From Phoronis ovalis (Eukaryota; Phoronida; Phoronidae), in the NCBI GenBank assembly GCA_028565635.1, contig JAOXYB010022391.1, positions 1 to 16,927 on the forward strand: a DNA stretch of 16,927 nucleotides. Reading direction: 5' to 3'. Position numbers and translations under genes: made by a program. Shown piece after piece: positions 8,561-16,927 of this stretch (the stretch's first letter is position 1; every line of letters begins with the position of its first letter). The notes beneath the pieces were generated by a model. It searched no databases. It saw nothing but the letters and a program-made list of their open reading frames with translations, and had not been told where the DNA came from.

Positions 8561-9119
8561 GTGTTGTTACTACATGTATTCATTACTCCTGCATAAAATC
8601 TTTAATCAGTCTCTTTAACAGCATTACCAGCAGCAAGACAACAAATTAACTTAATCGTTTTGGTGCTAGGAGTGTGATTAAAGTAGGTGTGAAATTGCAA
8701 TTTATAACCATTATAAATAATTTGACTACTTGTCAAACATATTAAATCTAAAATAAATTCAAATATATGTTACAGAAAGAGTTTCAAAAGGTGGACAACT
8801 TGCCAACAAAATTAGAACATAACATGTACTGTTATTTTTTTTAAAACAAATCTCTAACCTAGAAATAACCTAGAAATATCAAATTTAAAAATACAGAGCG
8901 AACGAAAATTTATTTTCTGATAAAAATTAAGCTATAAAAGTTAAGCTCAGCTTCCAACACTAAAACAAGTGATGACTAACTAAAGCCATGAAGTTGCGAA
9001 ATTCACAGAAAAAATTTAAACTGGGAATATTGTAGGCAGCTCTCAGTACCAGCTTCTATAAATAAGGGGATGCAGTCCATTGCAATATTCTTATAGTTTG
9101 TGCTGTCAGTTATATATAC
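8561..9119. repeat. Diverged direct repeat, copy B
   Basis: Partner of copy A, about 1.57 kb away in the same orientation. It carries small insertions relative to A, for example around 8780-8860 and 8960-9030. It includes a local duplication CTAACCTAGAAATAACCTAGAA near 8853-8874. Confidence 0.85.
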
Positions 9120-9857
9120 ATACTGCTAGTGTTTCTTACTTTCTCAACATCTGGCCTTAACATTAACCGTAGTCAATTGTTGTTACATTCCTTCAATTTA
9201 GCAAGACCAAAATAATTAAGTCATTAAACTTTCGCCCACCGAGATAAGCCTTTCTCTGCGTGATCCATCCTCACCTACCACGTCTATTATCTCATGATGA
9301 CTCATTCTGCATAGGTATCGCCAGGGAGCTTACTTTTTGCTTAGCAGATTATATATTTTTTTATAGATAAACTCTAGCAGGACAGAATGTGTGTGATTGA
9401 CCCCTACCCCCTTAGTCCACTGTAATACCTATTATTGTAAGCTGCAATTCGATTGGTGCCAAGACTTTTATGACACTTTATATAGAACTAAAGGGATAAT
9501 AGTTCTTCTGCTTTTCAAGATAATAAACAAAAATTGACTATGCTTAAGCACAGACGTTACTTGAGAAGGTATGGAATACTAACGGATGGATTTATTCAGA
9601 CCGATAACAGATGTGCGCTTTTTATCACGGGGGGGACACTCATGCAAGCCCCCTCTTTCCAGCCTGCTTTTAAACTCGTATATCTTTTTTATGTTTATTT
9701 GACAATCTTTACCATGGGGAAGGTTTTTGGAAATAATGTTGTTACCAAGGGGTGTATCAATAAATAGTTACCTGTGGTGTATATCTTGATATTGTCGAAC
9801 ATGGGAAGCACATATCCAGCATTATTTTGTCAAGTTTTTTGTCATGGAATATGGTCT
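9120..9857. other. MSH6 intron 1 spacer, nothing firm
   Basis: Mixed-composition intron sequence. A plus-strand open frame at 9534-9767 has an ATG but no family resemblance and mixes poly-T and poly-G runs. I regard it as chance. Confidence 0.45.
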
Positions 9858-10529
9858 CCCCCGGGGTACTCATGGTTTTTTGACTACGGGGATGTGCTAC
9901 CTAACCCAATCCAAAATTTTACCTTGTGGTAGCAAAGCCAATCCAATTTTTTTGAATAAGGGTAGCAATCTAAATTTTGTGAAATATAAGGATAGCAATC
10001 CAAAATTTGAAAATATTTGAGTAGCAATCCGTTTTTATGCAAACTGACTAATACAAACCAAATCTATTTATGGATACAACCTAAAACTAATCCAAATTAT
10101 TTGCTGTAAGCAGTGGGTGGCATAGTCCTGCAAGCATGACCCTACTATGGACAGCCTACGGCTTGTCCGTAGGGTCATGACCGTCTCGTATCTCAGACTA
10201 GCCGAAGTTCGAAAACACTTACTTCCCTATTAAATTCCACCAAAATTTTTGCTTCTGCCTATTCCTTGACTACTCCGCTTCTTATATCCCCATATCCAAA
10301 TAACTTAATCAAAGATTCAACAGCGCATCAGCATAAAATCCAAAATGCACTCTTGAACATTACAAAATGATGCAGCTCCATGACTATGGGGGGGCAATCC
10401 AAATTTTTTAATTTCTTTACGGTAGCAATCCAAAAAAATACAGTATTAAGGAGTATACAATCCAAATTCAAAATGTTCAACTGGGCTGCACACCCCCACC
10501 AAAAAATTACTTGAGTACTCCCCCGGGGG
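9858..10529. mobile_element. 0.67-kb element with CCCCCGGGG/TACTCA inverted ends
   Basis: Left end CCCCCGGGGTACTCA, then a TTTTTTG run and GGGGATGTGC. Read from the other strand, the right end is CCCCCGGGGGAGTACTCA, then TTTTTTGG and GGGGGTGTGC. The inverted ends therefore match over about 45 bases with gaps. The inside carries several same-strand copies of GTAGCAATCCAAA (about 9961, 9993, 10020, 10422 and variants) and a central palindrome. There is no transposase frame. It belongs to a class of repeats I associate with marine invertebrate genomes. Target duplication was not identified. Confidence 0.65.
10135..10179. repeat. Hairpin in the centre of the CCCCCGGGG element
   Basis: CATGACCCTAC (10135-10145) is a perfect inverted match to GTAGGGTCATG (10169-10179). 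Between them GGACAGCC and GGCTTGTCC also nearly pair, so the whole 45 bases can form one long stem. Confidence 0.85.
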
Positions 10530-10824
10530 TTTTCCCAAATATTTTTTTTGTATGGACTATGGAGTACAATTTTTACCATGGTTAAGTATTTTGTCAAAAG
10601 CCCCCGCGCTTTTAATGCAGTGTTTAGTTTAATAGTGTGTCAGCGAGATTACGCTTATTTCGGGATTTGCTGATTCGTCGACAGAAGTAATCCAGGTCAT
10701 TTGACATTTCATTTGTTAATAAGTATTAACCTGTTTTAGACCCCGATTTTAGATATATGAACCCCGGAAGAAACAGTAACACTCATCGAAACGTATATTA
10801 AAAACAATTATATGGCATACATAC
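10530..10824. other. MSH6 intron 1, 5' end
   Basis: Intron sequence from the exon 1 donor to the nearest repeat. Nothing recognised. Confidence 0.5.
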
Positions 10825-11041
10825 CTGAAGCTTCGGTGTCACTCTTGCAAGCTGGTGATGCCCCATTTTCCTCTAGTTCTACAGTTTTCGACTTTGTCGA
10901 CGACTTTCCTGACTTCACAGGGGAATTTCTTGACTTTGTAGGAGTAAGCACATTCTTTCCATGTTCATCTGAAGCATCCGTCACACTTGATACATTTGAT
11001 TTCTTAGTAAAATAAGAGAAGATAGTATTTGCTTTCGGCAT
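10825..11041 (-). CDS. MSH6: MSH6 exon 1 (start codon, PIP-box N-terminus)
   Basis: First coding exon of MSH6, the subunit that pairs with MSH2 to form MutS-alpha, which recognises mismatches and small loops in the nucleus. It encodes 72 codons plus one base. The N-terminus MPKANTIFSYFTKK has the position and shape of the PCNA-binding box at the extreme N-terminus of eukaryotic MSH6 (hydrophobic-x-x-aromatic-aromatic: I, Y, F), but the usual first Gln is Ala. The rest is a Ser/Thr/Lys-rich disordered linker, typical of the family. ATG 11041 is the only usable start: an in-frame TAG lies just upstream at 11081-11083. The exon ends at TTCAG|GTATGT (phase 1), and its last G joins exon 2 to give Gly. 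Reading past the donor meets a stop within five codons. Identity rests mainly on the PWWP exon downstream. Confidence 0.88.
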
Positions 11042-11091
11042 ACTGATTTTCGGTTCCCCAGATTCAGCGCAAAACTTAACCTAAATAAACC

Positions 11092-11110
11092 CACGTGAAG
11101 CATGGCGGGA
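11092..11110. promoter_or_regulatory. E-box and GGCGGGA motif near MSH6 start
   Basis: CACGTG (11092-11097) and GGCGGGA (11104-11110) lie 50-70 bases upstream of the MSH6 ATG. Both are common proximal promoter motifs. Use is inferred only. Confidence 0.4.
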
Positions 11111-11345
11111 TGTTGACTAAACCCACTTAGGGGTTACAAAAACTTTACTTAGAAAATAACTAGTCTGTTTAAACAGTATAATGTCAGATTATAAATACGT
11201 TTCTGACATGAAACAGCATGTAATATTGTTATAAGTTTAAACAATTACGAAACTAAAGGAGCACAATCTTATACTGTATAGAAAAAATCAGATCATACGT
11301 TACAATCACCCCTATGAGTGTTGAAAGTGAACTGAATAAATTTAA

Positions 11346-11358
11346 TTTTGGCGCGAAA
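11346..11358. promoter_or_regulatory. Consensus E2F site
   Basis: TTTTGGCGCGAAA matches the palindromic E2F consensus TTTSSCGCGAAA, about 305 bases upstream of the MSH6 start. E2F control of mismatch-repair genes is known in animals, so cell-cycle regulation of MSH6 is a reasonable inference. Confidence 0.6.
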
Positions 11359-11601
11359 TAGTTTGTTCCACAAGCAAAAGGTGTCGCTTGTATGTGTTAT
11401 ATAGGTCTAGCATATAAAGAATTATAGTTTATTTATTTTTTACTTTCTTTTTATTCAGCCTCCTACTCACATGTAAATAGAATTTTCCGCGATTTTGTAT
11501 TCAAAATCTAGTTTTAGTAACGTAAACATAAACATAAACATATAATTCCCGCCTTAATATACTCTGCAAAAGCGAAACGCAATTCACTGACGTAGTGCAT
11601 G

Positions 11602-11610
11602 TTTCCCGCG
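11602..11610. promoter_or_regulatory. Second E2F-like site
   Basis: TTTCCCGCG fits the TTTSSCGC core. A CRE-like TGACGTAG lies just upstream near 11588. Both sit in a short CpG-containing stretch of an otherwise AT-rich region. Confidence 0.4.
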
Positions 11611-13068
11611 ATCCCGACCCGCGATATGCTCTCTGACTTGCGTTATAATATTTCACGTGATATCGCATACATTCACTGCAAAACGTTAAAGTATAGAGCG
11701 TAAACTGTATCGTATGATGTACCGTTTAGAAAACAGTGTCATTTTTTATTCTACTAATAATTGAAATATAATTGTTTTTATTTACTATTTTAATGCATGC
11801 TAGACCTATTGTCAAATGACAACCTGACGAAGCGAAAGCGATCTCCCCATTTCTTCTTTCAATTGGCAGTTTTGGTGAAAATGTGAAACCCGGGTAAAAA
11901 AATTGTATTTAGAATTGTATACATTCCTACTGTCAAAAATTCAAAAAAGTCGCTGCTGCCTACTGAGACAGTGTTTGCTTCCTGGTTTGCTGAGACGCTT
12001 TAAATTTTGCTATTTGTGTTGATCAAATTGGATTGGAGCCGGGATATCGATTGCATGGAGGGCACATTTGGATCCGTACATTGTCATATTAAAAAAAGTC
12101 ATACAAGTAATCAGTACATCAGTTGATATCCTAATTAAAGAAAGTCAAGTCAGTTCCAGCTCTCTTTAAATATGGAATCTTCATGCATTTAAACAATTCC
12201 CACAAATCCATAAATATGCAGTACAAAATGTGTCAGTGTCAACATTATTTTGTTAATTTTTACCTGGGAGCTATTATAACTTTATAATAGATTTGAGGCG
12301 CATTTTTTCCCGGGATTTTTTCAACTAAGACTGAGAGGGTGGCGAAAATCCTAATATAAATTCAAACTTCCCATGTTTACTAAACGAATGGCTTAAAATT
12401 ATGTATATGGAAAAACTAACAAATTTATTTATACTTATTTTTAGTCCCGTTTTAGTACTGAGCCTTCAACTATCAGCCGCACCTAGAGAAATCCTCGAAT
12501 AATCCATTAAAGTTATCAAAATTCGTAAAAAAAGCTGAAACTATTTTAGTAATTCGTTTGAAAGCCAAGCAGTGATAATTATATTTTCTCCTTTTTTAAG
12601 TATTTATAATTCAAGTAATAATTGATTTTTACTGTTCGGGTCAATAAGCAGGTTGTCCCCCAGTTTACCTGTACTGTGTGACAACAAAAAATGAGTCATA
12701 ACTTGTCACAACATGCATACTCTCAATTATGTCCCTTTTGTATGATTTATTTTTGTTAAGATGTGTTATATTTTATTTTCTGAAACGTCAAGTAGATAAA
12801 AATTCCAGACTTTAGTAAATATTTTTACATTATTTTGTTCGTGTAATGAATTTCTGGCCCAATTTTTAAAACGAATAGATGCGCGCGCACACCCAGGAAA
12901 AAAGATGGCCGGGAAGCATACTATTCGGTACTACTGATGTATATTATTTGAAAATGGAACTTTTATTCTAATTACATAATTTAACGAAATTGAGGAAAAG
13001 ACCGCATACGTTCAGATATCATATCCTCTAAGTATTGTGACAAATTATCGAGAAAACAGTTACTGAAA

Positions 13069-13120
13069 ATGGGTGATAAAGTAAAGGTTGCTGTTCGCGT
13101 AAGGCCAATAAACAGACGAG
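13069..13120 (+). CDS. KIF13: KIF13-like kinesin-3, exon 1
   Basis: First coding exon of a kinesin-3 of the KIF13 subfamily, a plus-end-directed microtubule motor for vesicle transport. MGDKVKVAVRVRPINRR is the beta-1 strand of the kinesin motor domain with the family motif VAVRVRP. The MGD start and the NRRE continuation closely resemble KIF13A/B, whereas KIF1-type motors differ after VRP. The ATG has a strong context (A at -3, G at +4). An in-frame TGA at 12991-12993 with no other ATG in between fixes the start. Donor GACGAG|GTAATA is in phase 1. Without splicing the frame continues through unrelated sequence to a stop at 13318. Confidence 0.85.
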
Positions 13121-13707
13121 GTAATAATAGTTTTTCCTATTTGCTTAAAGACCTTAAAGTAAATAGCGTGAAATGCTTTAATCCAAGCCTAGTAATTTGT
13201 AATATGGAATTCATTGTTTGCAAGTTATGTCCGATACCCAATCTAGATGGTATAAATACTTCGACAATTAAAATTTTGTCATGTTCTAATTCCTGCCTCA
13301 GTACAATACTCATCCATTAGGCATTAGACATTATAAATACACTGTATAAGTTAAGTATTGAATGTGAATGGCGCACAGCTATTAGTGTACTGTTTCCACA
13401 GGAATAGCCCTGGACACTGTGAAACATTACATTAATTTGACAGTCTCTGACCTGCTGCAGAATCTAGTTGCTAAAATATTTTTTAATTTGTGTAGTTTGA
13501 AAGATTTCACTTCCTGAACTATATTCTATAAAAAGCAAAACAAAGAGGACATAAATAATAAAAACAAGTTTGAAATTTCGAAATTACTCTGTGGGTTTCA
13601 CTATTGATTTAGAGTGTAGATACATCTCAGTAAGGTTATTTTAAGCAATCACTACAGTGGCCTAATCTGAGGACCAAATACTACTCGTGACCTAGTTACT
13701 TTTTGGT
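13121..13707. other. KIF13-like intron 1, first part
   Basis: AT-rich intron sequence before the Mutator-like insertion. It ends in one copy of the 9-base target duplication at 13699-13707. No other feature recognised. Confidence 0.5.
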
Positions 13708-14227
13708 TAGTCCTGGTTCATGACGTTCTGCACTAGCTCTTGATAATCTGACTTGTGAGCTGTGCGAACAGTCATGGAAACTTACATAGCCAATTACAGT
13801 TAAAGTGCTCAAACTTGGAAATCTGTAATTCCTGCCGAATGAGTTCATATATCAGCGTCCAGGTACTCTCTGATTATCCAACTTCAGCTCCCACTACTTA
13901 TATATGGCTATTTGCAACTCTTGCACTGGCACCCGGAGGGATGAGGTACTTGCCAAAAAACTGGGTTTGTGTGTGAGGCCCCGGGCAAAACAAGCTTACT
14001 GCATGGTAAAAACTGAATTCAGGAGTTTCATATGGTGAAGGGAGTAGTTGAAGTTGGATAATCAGAGAGTATCTGGACAGTGATGTATGAACTAATTCGG
14101 TAGTAATTACATAGATTTCGAAGTTTGGCCACTTTCACTGTAATTGGGTATGTAAGTTTCCATGACTGTTCGCACAGCTCACAAGTCAGATTATTGAGCT
14201 AGTGCAGAACGTCATGAACCAGGACTA
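13708..14227. mobile_element. Mutator-like (MULE) long-TIR element, 520 bp
   Basis: Two inverted arms of 179 bases (13708-13886 and 14049-14227) match at roughly 90 percent, beginning TAGTCCTGGTTCATGACG. The outer ends are flanked by a perfect 9-base direct repeat CTTTTTGGT (13699-13707 and 14228-14236). Long terminal inverted repeats with a 9-base target duplication are the hallmark of Mutator-superfamily elements. The 162-base centre is too short for a transposase, so this is a non-autonomous copy. The open frame crossing it is a by-product. It sits in intron 1 of the KIF13-like gene. Confidence 0.88.
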
Positions 14228-14594
14228 CTTTTTGGTCTGGATGAGTCTTGTTCTACCCACCATGATTTCATCAGATTATCAAGTTATTGGTAATAGAGGG
14301 AAACTGTAATCTATAAAAATATTGTAGCGATACATATTCCAAGCAAATCGTTTGATGAAACAATACATGAGATCTCAAATTTAACCATGCCATAGTAAGT
14401 CCTGGGAACAACAAAAATATGCCCTGGTTGAAATTTATCCAGTTCTTATCAACTCTGTTTTCCTCTATTTATTTTGAGTGTAGTTCTACATAGCTTAATG
14501 TGGATGGTGGAATATAGTGAGGACAATACTTGCACACACAATACTTCAGCTATGTATATTTTTAAATAGAATAGAAAGGAATTTATGTGTTTAA
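14228..14594. other. KIF13-like intron 1, middle part
   Basis: Starts with the second copy of the 9-base target duplication, then plain AT-rich intron up to the TTAA of the next insertion. Nothing else recognised. Confidence 0.5.
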
Positions 14595-14794
14595 GGCTAA
14601 GTAGGACCCTCGTCACTGTTTAAATAAATAGGATGTACCTTATGATTTTTATGAGATGTCATAAAAAATTAATTAAATTTTGTGCATTGCATACACAAGT
14701 CTAAAAAATACCATCATAGCATAGCATGAATGTTAAAGTTTCAGGAAACATTTAGTTTATATGAAAAAAATGTAATGCACGGTCCTACTTAGTC
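14595..14794. mobile_element. 200-bp TTAA-flanked MITE (piggyBac-like)
   Basis: Ends GGCTAAGTAGGACC (14595-14608) and GGTCCTACTTAGTC (14781-14794) are inverted with one mismatch. Both are flanked directly by TTAA (14591-14594, 14795-14798). A TTAA target duplication is typical of piggyBac elements, although their ends usually start with C, so the superfamily is not certain. The interior is AT-rich and non-coding. Confidence 0.75.
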
Positions 14795-14798
14795 TTAA

Positions 14799-15111
14799 AG
14801 CTTTTTAGGCTTATATCATGCCATTCTGATTTATACCTTTATACTTGCATTTTGCCTGCATGATACTTACTTCATTTAGTACAAGTTAAAAGCCATAAAA
14901 GTTATTTAATATGTTTTGAGTTCCCAGTCAAGTGACCAATTTTGACACCCTCCCAACTTTCGAAAAATTGTTTCTTCCTATAATGTGACAAGTCTTGAAC
15001 AATACAGGACCAAACCCTGATTAAATCCATGCTTTAACTAATTATAAATAAAACCATACAGTAGTTAAAATGTTGAAGGGATAAGCTGATTCAATTTTTC
15101 TGCATTTCTAG
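14799..15111. other. KIF13-like intron 1, 3' end
   Basis: AT-rich intron ending in a pyrimidine-rich tract and the acceptor TGCATTTCTAG. Confidence 0.6.
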
Positions 15112-15220
15112 AGTTTGATTTAGCAACTCGAGTTGTAGTGGATATGGATAATGATCAAACAATACTGCATCATCCCAGTAACCCAATTGGAGGCAGTTTG
15201 GATAGAGGTAAAGGTGATGG
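15112..15220 (+). CDS. KIF13: KIF13-like kinesin-3, exon 2
   Basis: Acceptor TGCATTTCTAG|AG joins exon 1 in phase 1 to make Glu, giving RPINRREFDLATRVVVDMD. The exon continues NDQTILHHPSNPIGG, matching the KIF13A pattern of a (V/I)VxM, then QT(V/I)L, then H-rich PxSN. The segment lies between beta-1 and the stretch before the FAFDxCFW strand of the motor. I end it at GATGG|GTAAGT (phase 2), a near-consensus donor. A second possible donor 13 bases earlier (AGAG|GTAAAG, exon end 15207, phase 1) cannot be excluded. The P-loop and the rest of the motor lie to the right of the window. Confidence 0.83.
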
Positions 15221-16312
15221 GTAAGTGATTGCTTCAGGTTTGCATCTATAAATATTCATATTTATTGTGTTGGTAGGCAAGATGCTCTTAAATTGTAACA
15301 AGTTATTTATGAAAAACTGGTAACAGAAACGTAGATGTCAGGTATCCTGTTGGGGCTACTAGTCTTCTTTTTCTTTATAGCTGACCTTTTTCTGATATTA
15401 ATAGGAAATTGTCCAGTATCACCTACATAATCTTTCAGGGTTATTCTTGCCAATTAGACAGGTGTTTACAAAAGAAAATCACTGTTTACCAGAATGGTAT
15501 TTTATATTTAGTATTCTTTGGGCTAAAGTTTTTGATTATGTTATAAATATTCTCTATCTTTAGAATAATTCACAGGATATGCATCATAAAAACCATATAA
15601 TATAGCTACAGCACCCAAGACAAAACAAGGCATAGGTTATTCAGAATAACTGAGTTAATGCTTGTCAAAATGTCTTATCACCTTCACTAGTAACCTGGAT
15701 GCACCATTGTTTTGACTTCTAAGAAGACAAGTATTGATGGATTTATTTGTTTTGGTATGACTCAACACACTTTGCTATAAAAACAATAAACCACATTAGT
15801 TGTGATCAATCAAACCAAAAAACTTAAAATATTTATAGAAGCATGTGAATCTAATTAGTTGCATATGCTACTGGATTATATATTATATATGTGTATTACA
15901 AAAGTACAAAAACAGAAAAGTCCAAGGTTTCATTACCACCACAAATTTCAGTACTTTCAACTTTTTGTACAGTTTCAGGAAGTTGTTAAAATGTTTTTTT
16001 TTTTCAAACACTAAGTAACTGCTATGTCATATATCTTGAGAGCAACTTTTCATGAACCTCAATTTTTTAAATGAAGCTGTTCCATGTGCAAAAATGCTTT
16101 TTTACTGACTTTATAAAAAGAATTTCCCCAAATTGTAACCTTTAATTTTAAACTCTATTAATTGATTTGTTGTTGTCTGAATGAGTAACCCCTGTTACCA
16201 GTTGTCAGCAGTAAGTAATGTATAAAAATAAAAGTACATTCATGTATGTTTTATCAGTATTCTTGAAACTCGGTAATACTGTGAATTCTTTTCTGTACCC
16301 TTGTCAGGCCTA
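15221..16312. other. KIF13-like intron 2, left part
   Basis: AT-rich intron without recognised exons or repeats. Confidence 0.5.
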
Positions 16313-16500
16313 CCTAACCAGCGTAGACTCGAACCGTCAATCCGCATTCGCGGGCCTATTTCCTACCATTCGAACCCATTTTCCGGGTTTCGCACCAAAA
16401 TTCCTGCTACTCGAACCGTCATTCCGTAGACTCACGTAAGTTGTAGGGAACTCGCACAGATTTCCGTAGACTCGGACACTTTCCTACCGTAACTCCCATG
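16313..16500. repeat. Degenerate tandem repeat, about 20-base unit, CpG-rich
   Basis: About nine units of 17-22 bases can be lined up on a pattern like TTCCgTAgACTCGaACcgtcA. Examples are TTCCTACCATTCGAACCCAT, TTCCTGCTACTCGAACCGTC, TTTCCGTAGACTCGGACACT and TTCCTACCGTAACTCCCATG. The block stands out from its AT-rich surroundings by its CG dinucleotides. It is a diverged minisatellite or part of a mobile element. Confidence 0.65.
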
Positions 16501-16927
16501 AATTAATAAAAATGGTATTGAGTTATGGAATAAAAAGCAGATCAATCCCAGTTTGTTAATGTTACTATGGAAACCTTCATTAGATTGTTTAAATCTGATC
16601 AAATATGTCATTCTAATCAAGAAAATGTCATGTTCCCTTCTTGACAATAATGTAAAATTGAATTGTATTATTTGTTAAGTGTAATTATAAGTTCAGTATT
16701 CTTCTAGTGGTGTGTGTTCTAAGTAATATGATGGTGATAATAAAATTGTCCCATGTTTCCAGTTAGTATTGAAATCAATCTCCCACGGGAATAAAATGTT
16801 GATTTACTGCAGTGTATGTGTGAAAACAAATGTTGCTTGTCATAACTGAATTACGGTAATTCTTCTCAATTCGTACAACTCCATTATTCGTACACACTCC
16901 CTTTTTCAGATTTTATAATTTCTGAAA
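16501..16927. other. KIF13-like intron 2, right edge
   Basis: AT-rich intron. GAATTAC (16848-16854) and GTAATTC (16856-16862) form a small perfect palindrome. From 16870 two units TTCGTACAACTCCAT and TTCGTACACACTCCC resemble the tandem array at 16313-16500. The next KIF13 exon is not reached. Confidence 0.5.

Larger units (their letters stand above)
11042..13068. promoter_or_regulatory. Divergent intergenic region between MSH6 and KIF13-like
   Basis: About 2 kb between two start codons pointing apart. It presumably holds both promoters and 5' untranslated regions. Apart from the E2F-like sites and the E-box listed separately, I see a triple TAAACA run near 11525-11541. Near 12890-12915 there is a GCGCGCGC run followed by AAGATGGCCGGGAAG, which is similar to a YY1 core and near the KIF13-like start. 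No coding sequence is evident. Transcription starts cannot be placed. Confidence 0.6.

Noticed and set aside
10328-10597. 89-codon minus-strand frame
   Set aside because: It spans the right end of the CCCCCGGGG element and has no family resemblance.
10812-11015. 67-codon plus-strand frame rich in Ser and Phe
   Set aside because: It is the antisense shadow of MSH6 exon 1.
13755-13976. 73-codon plus-strand frame
   Set aside because: It lies inside the long inverted arm and centre of the Mutator-like element. No protein family is seen.
1-16927. CRISPR arrays, tRNA or rRNA genes, bacterial operons
   Set aside because: No regularly spaced identical repeats with unique spacers, no cloverleaf or rRNA sequence was seen, and the genes are clearly spliced and animal.

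Overview
The window is nuclear DNA from an invertebrate animal. It is AT-rich, has kilobase-sized introns, and carries several insertions of the DNA-transposon and Helitron type. Two animal genes sit head to head. On the minus strand is the 5' part of MSH6, the mismatch-repair MutS-alpha subunit. On the plus strand is the 5' part of a KIF13-type kinesin-3. The repeat families (CCCCCGGGG/TACTC element, GTTGGACCAA element, THAP remnants) are of the kind found in marine invertebrates such as cnidarians, sponges and molluscs. I cannot place the species.

Layout: positions 1-11041 are the MSH6 5' region, read right to left. Exon 1 (10825-11041) encodes a PIP-box N-terminus. Exon 2 (5227-5401) encodes most of the PWWP domain. 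Exon 3 (4708-4931) encodes the end of PWWP and an acidic linker. Exon 4 (412-509) continues the linker. All junction phases match (1/1, 2/2, 1/1, then 0). The intron between exons 2 and 3 appears to use a GC donor. The MutS core exons lie beyond the left edge. Intron 1 (5.4 kb) holds a 980-bp non-autonomous Helitron, two diverged copies of a roughly 0.55-kb sequence, a GTTGGACCAA-type short element and a 0.67-kb element with CCCCCGGGG ends. Intron 3 (4.2 kb) holds a candidate nested first exon with a perfect CRE just upstream (minus strand). It also holds a broken THAP domain, and a two-exon open fragment downstream of it (plus strand).

Positions 11042-13068 are the divergent intergenic region. 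It contains a consensus E2F site (TTTTGGCGCGAAA), a second E2F-like site and a CACGTG E-box near the MSH6 start. Both genes may be controlled from here, which is inference.

Positions 13069-16927 are the KIF13-like gene: exon 1 (13069-13120), a 2-kb intron 1, exon 2 (15112-15220), then intron 2 to the right edge. Intron 1 carries a 520-bp element with 179-bp inverted arms and a perfect 9-bp target duplication (Mutator-like). It also carries a 200-bp element flanked by TTAA (piggyBac-like). Intron 2 has a CpG-rich degenerate tandem array of about 20-bp units, which seems to recur at the right edge.

I found no sign of a wholly new functional system. The points most worth checking are the GC-AG intron inside the PWWP domain, the nested genes of intron 3, and the cleanly bounded transposon insertions.
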